Assembly (NCBI RefSeq): GCF_032062135.1
Contig: NC_092863.1
Span: 17,307,175-17,371,174, forward strand
Length of the DNA stretch: 64,000 nt
Reading direction: 5' to 3'
Source: Pyxicephalus adspersus
Taxonomy: Eukaryota; Chordata; Amphibia; Anura; Pyxicephalidae
The notes beneath the pieces are model-generated. The model was not told the DNA's origin and ran no database searches. It saw only the letters and a list, made by a program, of their open reading frames with translations. This document shows, piece by piece, positions 9,379-20,711 of the stretch. Every line of letters begins with the position of its first letter. Position 1 is the first letter of the stretch. Made by a program: the position numbers and the translations under genes.

Positions 9379-9893
9379 AAGTAAAACATTGAGAAAAAGG
9401 CAAACAGAGGGGTTTTTTGAAGCAAACAGTGTTGTATTAATGATAATGTCTCATAACACAATACAAACTAGAGAACGTGAAATTCTGACAAAATTACAAA
9501 GGTGAACAGGGTCATAGCCATAACACTGGTAATTTATATAAGAAATAAATGGGCCAGGCGATTCCCCAATAGTCCAGTATCAACATACTAAGTGTTAGCA
9601 ATTCGCATACGTGTGACATTACCTGGCGCGTTTCATTCGATGTAGGCTTCCGCAGGGGTAATCGCACGTTAGCGGGAGAATGTTACATAATAGTCCAGGA
9701 AGTGGCAATATATATATTTATATGCTGATGAGGCCCACCGCAGGATGTGGTAAGGAGAATTTCAGGTAAGGTATGCTGTCTGGTTAATATTGTATTTTAA
9801 ATGTGATTTATAACAAGGCTGGGTGCCAAGAGGGAGAGGTCTGCGGGTGCACCAGGAGAAACCCCTGTTTGCCTTTTTCTTAATTTTTTACTT
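9379..9893. mobile_element. Element with 35-bp inverted terminal repeats, unclassified
   Basis: The left end AAGTAAAACATTGAGAAAAA, continuing GGCAAACAGAGGGGTTT, is matched by the reverse complement of the right end, AAGTAAAAAATTAAGAAAAA continuing GGCAAACAGGGGTTT. There are four differences including a small gap. The 515-bp body has no open frame. No clear target duplication is visible, so the class is uncertain. It contains a CpG-bearing segment around 9600-9670. Confidence 0.72.
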
Positions 9894-9984
9894 AAGTACT
9901 TTGGGTTGGTATACTCTTTAAGGGCATACTCTTACCTAAATGATTTATTGACACCACTACACCATACAATTCTTTCTTTAAGTA

Positions 9985-10240
9985 GAGGGGTTTTAAATAA
10001 CTTTCAGATCCTCATGGAACCCCTGCTATAATTACTATACCCACAACTCGCAGTACATTAGCCCGGTGGTTAGCAGGAAAAATGACTCCTACCTTGCTGG
10101 CCAGTGAGAAAAATGCCCCCTTACAGATAGCCAAATAGGTTAGTGGCATCTATTAAAACTGACCTGAAAGTCACTAATTTCTCATTGCTAAAAAGAACCA
10201 CTAGCAACCTTTGAAGGAACCCTAGTTGAGAAACCCTGGT
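9985..10240. mobile_element. hAT-type family A, decayed copy
   Basis: Landmarks ACTTTCAGATCCTCATGGAA, CAGTACATTAGCCCGGTGG, TTACAGATAGCC, AAACTGACCTGAAAG and TAGTTGAGAAACCCTGG in family order. The 5' terminus is degraded. Confidence 0.68.
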
Positions 10241-13200
10241 CTAACCTCATCATAATGAAACAGGATTAATCTGTAAGGATTTTACAAACCCTGTGGAGAT
10301 GAGCTGCAGCATGAGTCAGTGGTTGTGACAGAAACAATATTTACTAAATTAAGAGCTTGCACTTTGCCCTCAACCACTGATGCTGCTTAGGTTGCTGTAA
10401 TATCTGTCTGCCTGAACCTCTTGCTATTCTGCCATGACTCTGATTAATAAATTACTGGTGCTGGTGTACCCAGCAATCCCAGTGCTCCTTACAGTTTTCT
10501 CCTTTAAACCCACCACCCTCTCCTCTTCTACACCCACCCCCTAAAAAAGGTATATCTGAAAAGCTAAAGCTCTAAATGTATATAGAAAGACCTCTCCATG
10601 AGGCACCTGTCTTTTCTTTAAGACCTTAATAAAAGGAAAACCCCTTTCAAGGACCTTTTGCCATTGCTATGAGAACTTCGGGTATGCTTCATGTTTGGCC
10701 TTATCCATAACTTTGGGAAGAACCAATCTAGAACCGAACAGAGTCATGTACAACCAATACTAGCTGACTGCACTGCAAAGAGAAGCCCGTAGCCATAAGA
10801 AACTAGGCGCAGGGCCTACATGACAGGGTGCTAGGCCTAGCTCAGGGGTGTTAAGGGGTTTAGAAAATGTAGGTAGGAGGGGATTAGAAATAGGACAAGT
10901 TAAAAGGGGCTGAACGAAAGTTAGAGGTCCTCTTTTGAAAGAAAAAAGTTTCCTGCCCACCCGTCCCTTCTGTTATGGTAATAGGTTGAAAGTTTGGTTC
11001 GTTTTAGCCTTGGAAGGCAAGGATCCAGTACATTGGAAAAGTGGTGGATTTTGGCAGGGGCGAATCCTCTTTGGTGGGGTCTCCCCCTTTATGGTGAACG
11101 GATGAATATGGCTTCTGAGGCTGTGCTGGGCAACTAGGGGCCAAGGTGGAGATGTTGGAAGAGTTAAATTCCAGTTGGAGGAGGATTTTGCATTCTGAGA
11201 CCTGCAGGCTGGTTGTTTGAGTGTATAATTGGGAGTTTGATAAAATGATGGATATTCTTCTAATGGTTATGTTTTATTAAAAGAGGAATTAGGTTGTTGG
11301 TAATTAGGCTATATTCAATGTAATATGTTGACATTATATAATGCCGGTTTATTAATAATTATAATAATAATAATGGAGTGTTATATTATGTTATGTTAAT
11401 GTATGCTTATCAAAGTGTAAAATGTATTTATTTATTTGGCATTTATTTATTATCGGATATTTGTTTGGTAATTACTTGAATGGTTAATTTATTTAATAGT
11501 GTTTAAATAAACAGCTGCTTGCCAGCCAATTTAAATCCAAGATTTGTCCAGTATTTAAAAGTGGGGGAGTGGTTGGTATGCAGGTGGGGGGTCAGGGGGG
11601 GCGAAGGTAATGACGATGGTGTTGGTAAAGGATGGGCTAGAAGGTCTGAGCTACCCTGGCCAAGGTATTTGTATTTGAGTTTGGCCCAAACCTGAACATT
11701 GAATATGATAAAATATTAAAATATAAATTTTTTTGGTGTACATACATTTTAACGCAAAGGAAGGCTGTTCATCCCCTCCAAAGTGAATAAACTTGCCAAT
11801 ACCTACATATCTGGATGGGGCAAAACAAGAACTGTTTGAATAAAGGGAGTCTACTACAAAAGGCAAATATAGGGTTCAATGGTTCATCAATCAAAAAATT
11901 ATACTTAAGATATAATTTAGGACCTAGTGGGCTTAGCGATCCTATCTCAAAAATACTACAACGGTGGGATCTCCATACCATTCTAATTCTGTTCTTACCC
12001 TGCTGAAGTGTTACCGTCTACATATGTGTGTTCGGACAACCTTGTTACCTTATCAATTACATATCCTACTTTAAAAAAATCAAACAGGGAGAGAGGAAAC
12101 CCCCTATAATGACTACAGAAAGTGTGCAGACCCAGAAACTCAATGCAAAGATCTTACCAACAGAGACCCCTAGAGATACAAGAAACCCCACCCCAACATC
12201 TATTAACATCTGACTTGATTTTAAAGATAAGCATTGTTTATTCACTGCAGTACAATGTCAACAATCAAATATTATGCTACTAAATAGGGCAGAACTATTC
12301 ATGGGTGCTTGGCATAACTTTCTGCGGGTCACTTGGTCCATTTCAATCTGCTACCACCAGGCAGTTGAATCTAGCAGACAGAGTGGAATGTGGCATCATT
12401 TGAACCCAAGCCATGCCTGGCACAGAGCATTCATCATCTCCGCTAAAATAGAAAAGGTCTAGATACACATGGGTGCCAGTGCGTGCCTCTTAGTTTTATA
12501 TTAATTAACAAGTAAAGCATAGGTCAGCTGCTCTATATTTCAACGTGCCTGAATCAGCATTCTGGGCAGAGCTGCTCAAGATCATGACTTTTTAGATTTA
12601 GAGGTTTCATGGGAAGGTTTTGGAGCTGTCATCAACTTTATTTTTTAACTTATCCTTCACAATGTCAGCATGCTAGTGTTCAGGAACCTTAAATGTCTAT
12701 TAACCATTGCAAAGAATTTTTTCTATGTGCATCCTTTTAGTCTGGTAAATATTGATGAATACTGAAAATATTTGAGTGCATTACTCAATGTATATTACAC
12801 ACTGTAAGTACAAAAAACACCTGTGGGTCTTAGAAACCCAAGTAGGCTACATGCATAATTACAGAAGGGACATCTTCTGTTACTTTCTGCAATAACGCAC
12901 CTACATAATTAAACATTTGTGTAAGTAGAGCTTTGGTTCCACTATCAATATGACAGTGCTTTTATAAGAGCATATGCATCCATTATTACATGTACATCTT
13001 TCCTAACATTTAACAATGGCATAAAGCATTTTACTATTTTTATAGTTGAACGTTGTTTGTTTCTGATATCATGAAAATTCTTTATTTAATTTTTGGGGTT
13101 GCTTTACTAAAAGAAAACACTGCTCCTATAGCAAAGGGAATTATCCCATTAAAAGTTAAATTACACGATGCTTTGTTGACTTTAACCATCCAATCATATG

Positions 13201-15370
13201 CTGGGAAAAATTATTATATTTTAAACTATTCTGAGCACTATATTTTGAACTTTCATATGTAGAGGCCAAATACAATTAACTCAACCCAATGTTGGTTTGT
13301 AGCTGTCTGAGAAGCTTTATGGCACAGAATCATGTAACAAGGGACTACCATCCTACCAAGAAGAATATATAAAGCTATTGCAGAATGTGGGAACGGTTGG
13401 TTACCTGATGCTCAAGATGTGTTGAAGTCCTGGAAGACAGTGGTACTGGAGAGCCCTGGAGGGGACCAATCATAGGTCGGATGTCCTCCTAGTTAAAAGG
13501 TAAAATGGCAATGAATATATGGTTAGCCAGAGGGTTGGTTTACAATAATTCATATCGGGCTCTGAGGAGGTTCAGTACAGTTGGGGACCAAAATATCAAT
13601 ATATAGCATATTTATCGCTAAGACTTTTTGTTGGATTTTAATAACGCATCCAAAGGAGATAAAAAAAAAACTTTCTGGTTTAAACGTTAGCTGTATGTTT
13701 ATTGTTGATAAAGATATATATATGTTGAGATCTGTAGATCTGGAGACTTTTAAGCCCATTCATGAGATTACAATTTCATATGTTTTTCCTTGACAGCATT
13801 AGCAGTTTACTGACTAATCTGGTGCCTCATTTTAAAGGTATCCTAAATTAGTCACCAAACTTGAATTTGAACAACTTCTTCTCCATTGTCCCAAGAAAAT
13901 GAACAGCCTGTGAAAAGAGATTTCCCATTGCTGGCCTAATTTGAGAGAAGTGCCTGAATCTAATATTCCATTACCCACATTATTAATCTTGCTCTGGCAA
14001 GTGGTTGGGCCTGACTTGTAGCAGCACATAAGGCATACTGTTCTGGCCTTTTCATCGAGCTCACAGCTCGCCAGAAGAACAACTGCTATAGAGCAGCTGC
14101 AGGGCAATCGTCCAAAAACAGCAAAGGTCTTTCTCAAACAAGCTTCAAAATGTACAGATCAGATGTGTGATATATTCTATAGCAAAAACCTGCAGTACAT
14201 ACAGTACATTGTATGATATACTGTACACTGAAGTCATTCTTAGAATGTTAGGTAAAAGGAAGGGTTAATCAGGCATTGGATCTATTGCTCTGCATGCTTG
14301 AGGCTTTCCAGGAAAGTTATTTTTATGTAATTTGCAGCCCAGTTGCTAAAAATAAATTAAAAGTAAAACTCCACCTTTTACCTAAAATGTTTACGTTCCC
14401 TACCTAGTCATAAACTTTATGAAGACAGATGTTATATAAAAAGGATATTTGGTTATGATCATTTCAATTTAGGATTTGTCTATCTTAAGCAATTTGTGTA
14501 GCATTGGATAGAGTATGGAATAGTGAGAAAAAATGTGAAAAAAACTGATCCAAAGTAAGGGAAATCCCCATTTAGCAATTTTTACTGGTGTCCGCCTAAG
14601 AAGGTTTCAACTCTGGAGATTTCTGTTACAGTGATGACTCAAAATCTGGGATTTCTCCAGTTTACTAGGACAAAAAGGGTGGTAAGTCTGCCAAAACAGG
14701 AATTCTCATTCAAACCACAATTTAAAAACATGTTTTTTAGCCTTAGATACATTTTAAACTTTCTTCAGACTTTCTTTCAAGAAAAGCCATGTTGGGGGGG
14801 GGGGGGGGGTAGTGGGTTACCGAGGAAAGGGTTAAGTCTGAGGGATTGCATAGAGTGGAGTGTGCAAGGTTTGGTTAGCTTGGAGGTTAGGAAAGGAGAG
14901 AAGTAGGAGGAAATAGGGATCAGTTATTTGGGGATCAGAAAACGATATTGAAGAATTTTACCCAATACTGAGCTTTTGTTTGGGTTAGGTGGTTGTTGGT
15001 AGTGGGGTGGTTAGAAGATCCTCGAAGGCAGGTTTTGCAGCTGTTGTTGAGACCTTACTTTGAGGTATGTCTCCAAAAACAGTGGTGGAGGAAGAAGTTT
15101 ATCTGCTGTTGTTTAAATGTGATCAGGGACTGCTTGTGTTTGGTGTCCGAGGTGGTGTAATGTGTCTGGGAACAATTTGAGTAAGGTAATAGCGGACCCT
15201 AAAATGTATTTGTAAAATAGATAAGGCATTCAAAGACCTGCAATCTAAACTGGAAGAAATTATGGTTACCCCTCTCCCTTTAAGGTTAAGGTAGGGGATT
15301 GTAATAATATGATTGTTTACATTATGAATATGCTGGTTAGAGGTGGGAGGTTTGTAATGTTTGATGTAAT
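10241..15370. other. Intergenic, no gene; AT-rich with G-rich blocks
   Basis: No exon or RNA gene recognised. Two G-rich, C-poor blocks (about 10760-11640 and 14794-15320) stand out. Both carry many GGTGG, GGTTAGG and AGGTTTG words and may be remnants of an old retroelement or of one repeat family, but I cannot classify them. ATT-rich simple sequence lies around 11350-11470, and a homopolymer of 16 G at 14794-14809. The remainder is unremarkable. Confidence 0.4.
14794..14809. repeat. (G)16 homopolymer
   Basis: Sixteen consecutive G on the + strand, followed by more G-rich sequence. Confidence 0.95.
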
Positions 15371-15376
15371 AATGAC

Positions 15377-15817
15377 TTAAAGCGTACCTAAACTCAGAAT
15401 TTTCACTTTACATAAAAGGGTAGAGAACCCTTTTATGTAAGGTAAAAATTCAGTTTTTATTTAGGTGCAACACCGCCCCCTAATTCCCCCCGAATGAATG
15501 GGAGCACAAAACCTTCCGGGATTCCTACGTCAGGCATCCCGGGAGGCTCTCGGGCGCTCCTTCTGTGCATGCCTGAGCTTCTCGGGCATGCGCAGAAGGA
15601 GCCTTTTTTGCTCAAAGAGAAAAATTTGCCGATTTCATGCATGCGCATCCTAGGTCACCGGATCTAGGGCTTGGGTCGGGTGACGTAGGATGAAGAACCC
15701 AGAAGAAAAGACAAAGATGGCAGCACCCGGAGCGCTGGCTCTGGGACGGATGCCAGGATGACGACGCAGTATGTTTTTATTTTATTATTTTTACATTTGA
15801 GTATAGTTCCTTTTTAA
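15377..15817. mobile_element. TTAA-flanked MITE family B, copy 2 (full length)
   Basis: TTAA at 15377-15380 and 15814-15817 bound inverted termini AGCGTACCTAAACTCA and, read inward from the right, AAAAGGAACTATACTCA. The body matches the copy at 7132: CTTTACATAAAAGGGTAGAG near the left end, GCATGCGCA at 15586 and 15639, GGGTGACGTAG at 15678 (TGACGT 15681-15686), and AAGATGGCAGC at 15714-15724, one base from the YY1 consensus. It has no coding capacity. Confidence 0.8.
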
Positions 15818-15939
15818 TTACCAAGTTATGGCCATAGTAAGTACAATTGTGTGTGTTTTCCTTGAGAATAATCCCGTTAAAGAATGGGAAAACGTGGGGC
15901 AAAGTGGTTGGCTATTTTGGCACTGGAATCCTTAACTAT

Positions 15940-16105
15940 CATGGGGGATGCAGCAAACCAGGAAAAGATTTCCTAAAAATCATTTGCTATCAGTTGGCAA
16001 ATGTTTTATGTTTTAAATCCTTGACCAGATCTATTCCAGGTTTGGTAGATCACCCATGGTAGTCTATCTTCTCCAGTCTTGAGGAAATTTAATAAACCAG
16101 ACCCA
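15940..16105. repeat. Foldback repeat family, copy 3
   Basis: GGATGCAGCAAACCAGG on the left and CCAGGTTTGGTAGATCACCC on the right are inverted, with ATCATTTGCTATCAGTTGGC at the centre and TCTTCTCCAGTCTTGAGG then TTTAATAAACCAGACCC as the outer right flank. Slightly more diverged than copy 1. Confidence 0.75.
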
Positions 16106-18438
16106 TAATCACACTGTATTTCTAAAATATAAATATTTAATTTACAAATGAACACTAAATATAAGAGGGCCATACAGCAATTTGGGATTTCTATATGGAG
16201 AATACAGAACACTGGTAAATTAGGCAGTAAAGAAGACTGCTATATTGCCATCAGGGACATCAGAAACATTGATATTTGGGGATGCAAAACCTTGGCTTTT
16301 ACTTGCTTGGGTTTTGACTAAGGATTTCATAGGGTACGTGTTAGTGAACTGAGTTGACATTCATTGTTAATAGGACCTCAAATGCACTTTACCAACATGC
16401 TGCAATGCAACACAAAGCATGGCAGCACACAATGTGCCCAATTATTAGATTGCCAAATGCTGAGCACTGCAACATGCAGGAATGTGTATGCGTTTAGTAA
16501 AACGCATTGTACCCCTAAAGCGGGAATGAGTCCTAACTGCTTGTTACAGATCTAATCAGGTCAAAACTTGATTTCTTGCCTGCCGCCCTTCAGGATATCA
16601 GTTGTCCATCTGTCCTGAAGTGGACTGAAGATCTATAACGAAATAAGTGATGCTACCTATTAATAAATATATATGTCTATTTTTAAGGCTGAAGTACTAA
16701 CAAACAACTTTATATATAAAGGACATGTTTGGTAAATGTATATTTATTCAGGATCCAAATGTATGCTATGCTGTTTATTTGTTCTGGCAAATGTTACTAT
16801 AAAGAAAATACATTTCCACCGTGCCTATATTTATTTTGGTATGTTTATGCAACACTGGGGTTGATTCACTAAATTAATTTAGGCTGTTCACCCGCAAAGT
16901 GAATGATCACTCTTAAAATGAAATTTGCACTTCGCTAAGTGATGTCCAAAATATGGGGTAAAGCATACCATGAACACTATGAGGTTGATTTATTTAAGTT
17001 TGGACTTTTCAATTAGCAAAGTGTATTATCGCTCTGAAGGTGAAGCTGTGCTGACTCTAGCCATCTAATCATTTGCAAGATAAAAATCATGCTTCATTGC
17101 CCTTGATTGGGTATGCTTCGCAAACTGAATTTTCAACAAATTCATTTAGCTAAATAAAATATCCTTTGCAAGACAAAAATTCATTTCATTAGCAGTAACC
17201 CCATCATGGACTTGAGGATGAACACTGTGCAGCATTACTAAGTAAAAAAAAATAGGCATTTTAATGATAAAATATGATTTTTATTTAAATTAAATCATAG
17301 CTATACTTTTAACAAACCAGCCCCACTTGGCCTCCCTATGATTGCTATATCATCATCATACTTCAAGTGGGCAGGATTTGTTGTCTACGCTATGTCAGGA
17401 AATGGTCTGGTCCTCTTCTATAGCAATCAGGATTTTTACTTCTGTAAGGATCCTAATGGAAAAGAAACCACCCTGCAGGCTTGCAATAGTAGAATGTTTC
17501 TCTGTTAGAATCTTAAGAGAACAGACCGCAGAGCCCACAAGAACCTGTTGACCATGAAAGTCAAATCCAACACTGGGTCACCGACTGATCAAAATACAAA
17601 GGGTTTAGCGTGCAAGACGAAGATATGTTGGATTTAGGTTAATTAATTTAATCTTATTCACATGTATAGTAAAAACATAAATCAAAAGAATAAAGGAACA
17701 ATAGTTTTCCTAATAGATAAGTGTATTTTGTAATAGGAACTAAATGTTGTGCTGCTCCTCATAATACTTCCAATGTATTTATGCCAAGAGACATTTTTAT
17801 ACAACACACATCTTTGGTCCAATGGCAACAATATTCTTTATCTCCTATTTTCTTATTTAAATAATCCAATTTACTGGTCCAAAATCTGTCGAGCAGGTCA
17901 AATCCCCTGCATTGTCTGTTCAGTGGTGGGTCCTCTTGAGCCTTGGAAAACTGCAGTGACATGTTTTTATGAGGCAACTTCAAGACCAACTGATGGCCAG
18001 TCTTGACTGCAGCCCCGAATCACTGACCTCTGGAAAAGGAGCTGGCGCAGGGCACATCATGATGTATGCAAGTGAGTCAAACACAGCTTTTTATTTTACA
18101 TTACATAATGCTGAATTATTGAAAAGGGGGTGTCAGAGGAAGAGAGAATAGAGTGGTTTAAGTTTGATCAAAACTGGGCTTTAATGGTTTCATTATCTAT
18201 TTCCGCTCATTTTAATACTTGTAATATAATTGTGCAGTTTTTTGTTTTTATTTGCCAGCAGCACAGAGCTTTTTCATGTTTTACCCCAGCAGTTAATACT
18301 GTCTCCAAACCTGTCAATAAGTTACATTTCAACTTTCTTAGAAACACAGTAACTGAACTTGGACTTAACTTGTTCCAATATTTATATAGTCGTCTGGGCA
18401 CACTGTCTGAGATAATTCTACTAAACAATTCCAAGTGT
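16106..18438. other. Intergenic, no gene; decayed repeats near 16860-17160
   Basis: No exon recognised. Segments at 16858-16940 (TTGATTCACTAAATTAATTT) and 16983-17160 (TTGATTTATTTAAGTTTGGA) resemble each other, with a CGCAAAGTGAATG / AGCAAAGTGTATT core. They are probably two decayed copies of one short repeat. The rest is AT-rich unique sequence. Confidence 0.45.
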
Positions 18439-18439
18439 A

Positions 18440-19232
18440 GCCCTGTTATAGGGGGGTCATGTAAATGACCCCCACAAACCAGGCTATGGCGCTAACCTGT
18501 AGATAACAGAGAGGATCCTGGGTCTTCGCTATATGGAAGAGTGAGGATACTAATAAAGTTGACAGTGCCTCCACCCAGGACAGGGTCTCTGTTAGCAGAG
18601 GGGCTCCCTTCCTGGGACATTAACCAGAAATAATACCAGTAATATAAAACAGCATCCGGGGAACCACTACACCCAGCATACAACATTAACCATTGCAGCT
18701 AAATGAACACACAGGCTGGAGTATTTGTAAGCTTTTTATCTCAAAACAATACTAACTATATTTACAATCTATAAACATGAATAGGTACACATAGCAGAGT
18801 CCTGAGGAGAATTGTGCACAGATTTACCCGGGTATATATACAGTCTATAACTACAAATACCTCCAGTTATGATCAGTGTCAGGATGAGTTGCAGAGGCCT
18901 CTGGAGTTGATGGTAACAAATATGTCCTGATGAGATGATCCTGAAAACAGCAGCAAGGAGATCTTCCAACCGACAATTGGGCTGTGTATGCTGTGATCCC
19001 GGATTGCAGGGATGCAGGCAAAGTCTCTGGAGTTCAGGAACAATCTATCTGCATTACCACTTAGACCCTAACAATCACACTTATCTGCCAATGCAACCGG
19101 ACCTCTGCTACCTATGGGCCATCGGATGCCTAACCTATGCTAGATTCTCTTCTCTGTCCCTGTACTTCCTGCATTTCTGTCATCTCTGATGGGGTTTCTA
19201 AGGCCACTATCAGGGGCAGGAAACCTATCAAC
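18440..19232. other. Possible solo LTR remnant
   Basis: The block starts TGTTATAGGGGG, carries a perfect hairpin (GGGGGTCAT / ATGACCCCC, loop GTAA, at about 18451-18472), includes a TATATATA stretch near 18833, and could end in ...CTATCAACA near 19232. Composition and TG...CA ends suggest an LTR. I find no flanking 4-6 bp duplication and no internal retroviral-type coding sequence, so this stays tentative. Confidence 0.25.
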
Positions 19233-19528
19233 AACTTTATTTGCAATTTACAAAGTTACAATTTAGCAAGCAGATAGAAAAAAGGAGTTCCCTACACAAG
19301 TAAAAAAATGTCACACTGAGTTCACATAACAGATTTTCTTTATTTTTTATTTATTTAAATAGGCAACATGACTAACTAGATGATCATTTTAGGCCTGTTT
19401 TTTTTCCTATGTGTTTAAGTAAAGACTTAAAGCAGCAGTGACAGTGAAGTAGCATAGCAATATTTTCCTATAAAAGTTTATATTAGGGATGGAGGTATTT
19501 GAAAAAATTCTGTTTCTCATTCTGTTCT
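19233..19528. other. Intergenic, nothing recognised
   Basis: AT-rich sequence between the possible LTR and the next hAT-type element. Confidence 0.5.
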
Positions 19529-19536
19529 CATTATAC

Positions 19537-19827
19537 CAGGGTTTCTCGACTTTTTTAACATGAGGGGAACCACTTGGAATACCTTTCAGGTCTTTGGAGA
19601 ACCCCTGCTATGTTTTGTATATTCACAGCTCACCACACATTAGTATAGTGGTCATTGGGAAGAATGCTTCTTACATTGACCAGTGGGAAGAATGTCACCC
19701 TTACAGATAGCCAAACCAATCATTGGTGTCACCTAAACTGACCCCAGTGGCACAAATTGTTAAAGGAACACCTATTAACCTCTGAAGGAATCTTAGTGTT
19801 CCAACTAACTGGGAATGAGAAACACTG
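19537..19827. mobile_element. hAT-type family A, full length with duplication
   Basis: Begins CAGGGTTTCTCGACTTTTTT and ends AATGAGAAACACTG. Flanking 8-mers CATTATAC (19529-19536) and ATTTATAC (19828-19835) match at 6 of 8 positions. At 291 bp it is the best reference copy of the family in this window. It carries the CAGGTC, ACAGATAGCCAAACCAATCA and TAAACTGACC landmarks. Confidence 0.8.
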
Positions 19828-19835
19828 ATTTATAC

Positions 19836-20279
19836 AAAAGCACCTTTTTAAGTAAACCTTTACTCTCCCCTAATTTTTATGCTGGCCCCAGGATATCTTT
19901 CCCAGTTCAGCTTATTTTCGGAGCAGAGCACATATAAATTGTAACTATTTAAATTCTTACCTATGTAGTCAATTACTGGTCAGAATGACTGTATTTCATC
20001 AAATGGGATCTCCGCAAACCAAAGCTAAGGTGTGATACCGGATGCCCCTATATCAAGTATGTTGAACGCTCTATCTTCATGCCCTGTATTTGCAATATTT
20101 GTATGGATATTTACTTTGAGATTGACTGGCATTAGCAATCAGGGTTAGCAAACATAGAAAAATGCCAAGATAGAGGGACTTTTTGCAAATGTGCCAAATT
20201 GCTTTATCCTGGGCCTTTTAAAAACTACAGTAACAAGAAAACAGTAAAAATGTACTACCTTTGAAAACTACTTAATTAT
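19836..20279. other. Intergenic, nothing recognised
   Basis: AT-rich sequence without exon or repeat signal. Confidence 0.5.
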
Positions 20280-20282
20280 TTA

Positions 20283-20708
20283 AGCTACGTACACACTTCC
20301 AATTATTATCGTTGGTAAACGAACGACGAACGATCCTGCACGATATCTGCGACCGATCGTATAGCACCGATCCTGTACATAGAGATAACGACACGATCGT
20401 TCGTAGATATTGTACACACAATAGATGCGATCGTTTGAACGATACAGGAAGTTACGTGCACCACAGGAACGTTCGTTCATCACGCATGCTCAGACCATGG
20501 ACGATCAATGAACGATCGTACACACGAACGATGGTCAACGATCGTCGTCCAATCCGATCCGCCGGTCCGGTCGTTCATTTCCAACGACTTTCCTCGTTCG
20601 TCGGCGTCGTTGGTTACTTTTTTTACGAACGATTTTTGCCCAATCGATCGTTCGTCGTTCGTTCGTCGTTCATTTTGAACGATAAAAATTGGAAGTGTGT
20701 ACGCAGCT
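20283..20708. mobile_element. Harbinger-type MITE, copy 1, TTA duplication
   Basis: Inverted termini AGCTACGTACACACTTCCAA (left) and, read inward from the right, AGCTGCGTACACACTTCCAA, with TTA at 20280-20282 and 20709-20711. Three-base TWA duplications are typical of PIF/Harbinger transposons. The 426-bp interior is made of overlapping CGTTCG, ACGATCG and GAACGA words and is far richer in CpG than the AT-rich surroundings. A 139-codon Arg-rich frame across it is a by-product of that composition. Confidence 0.88.
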
Positions 20709-20711
20709 TTA

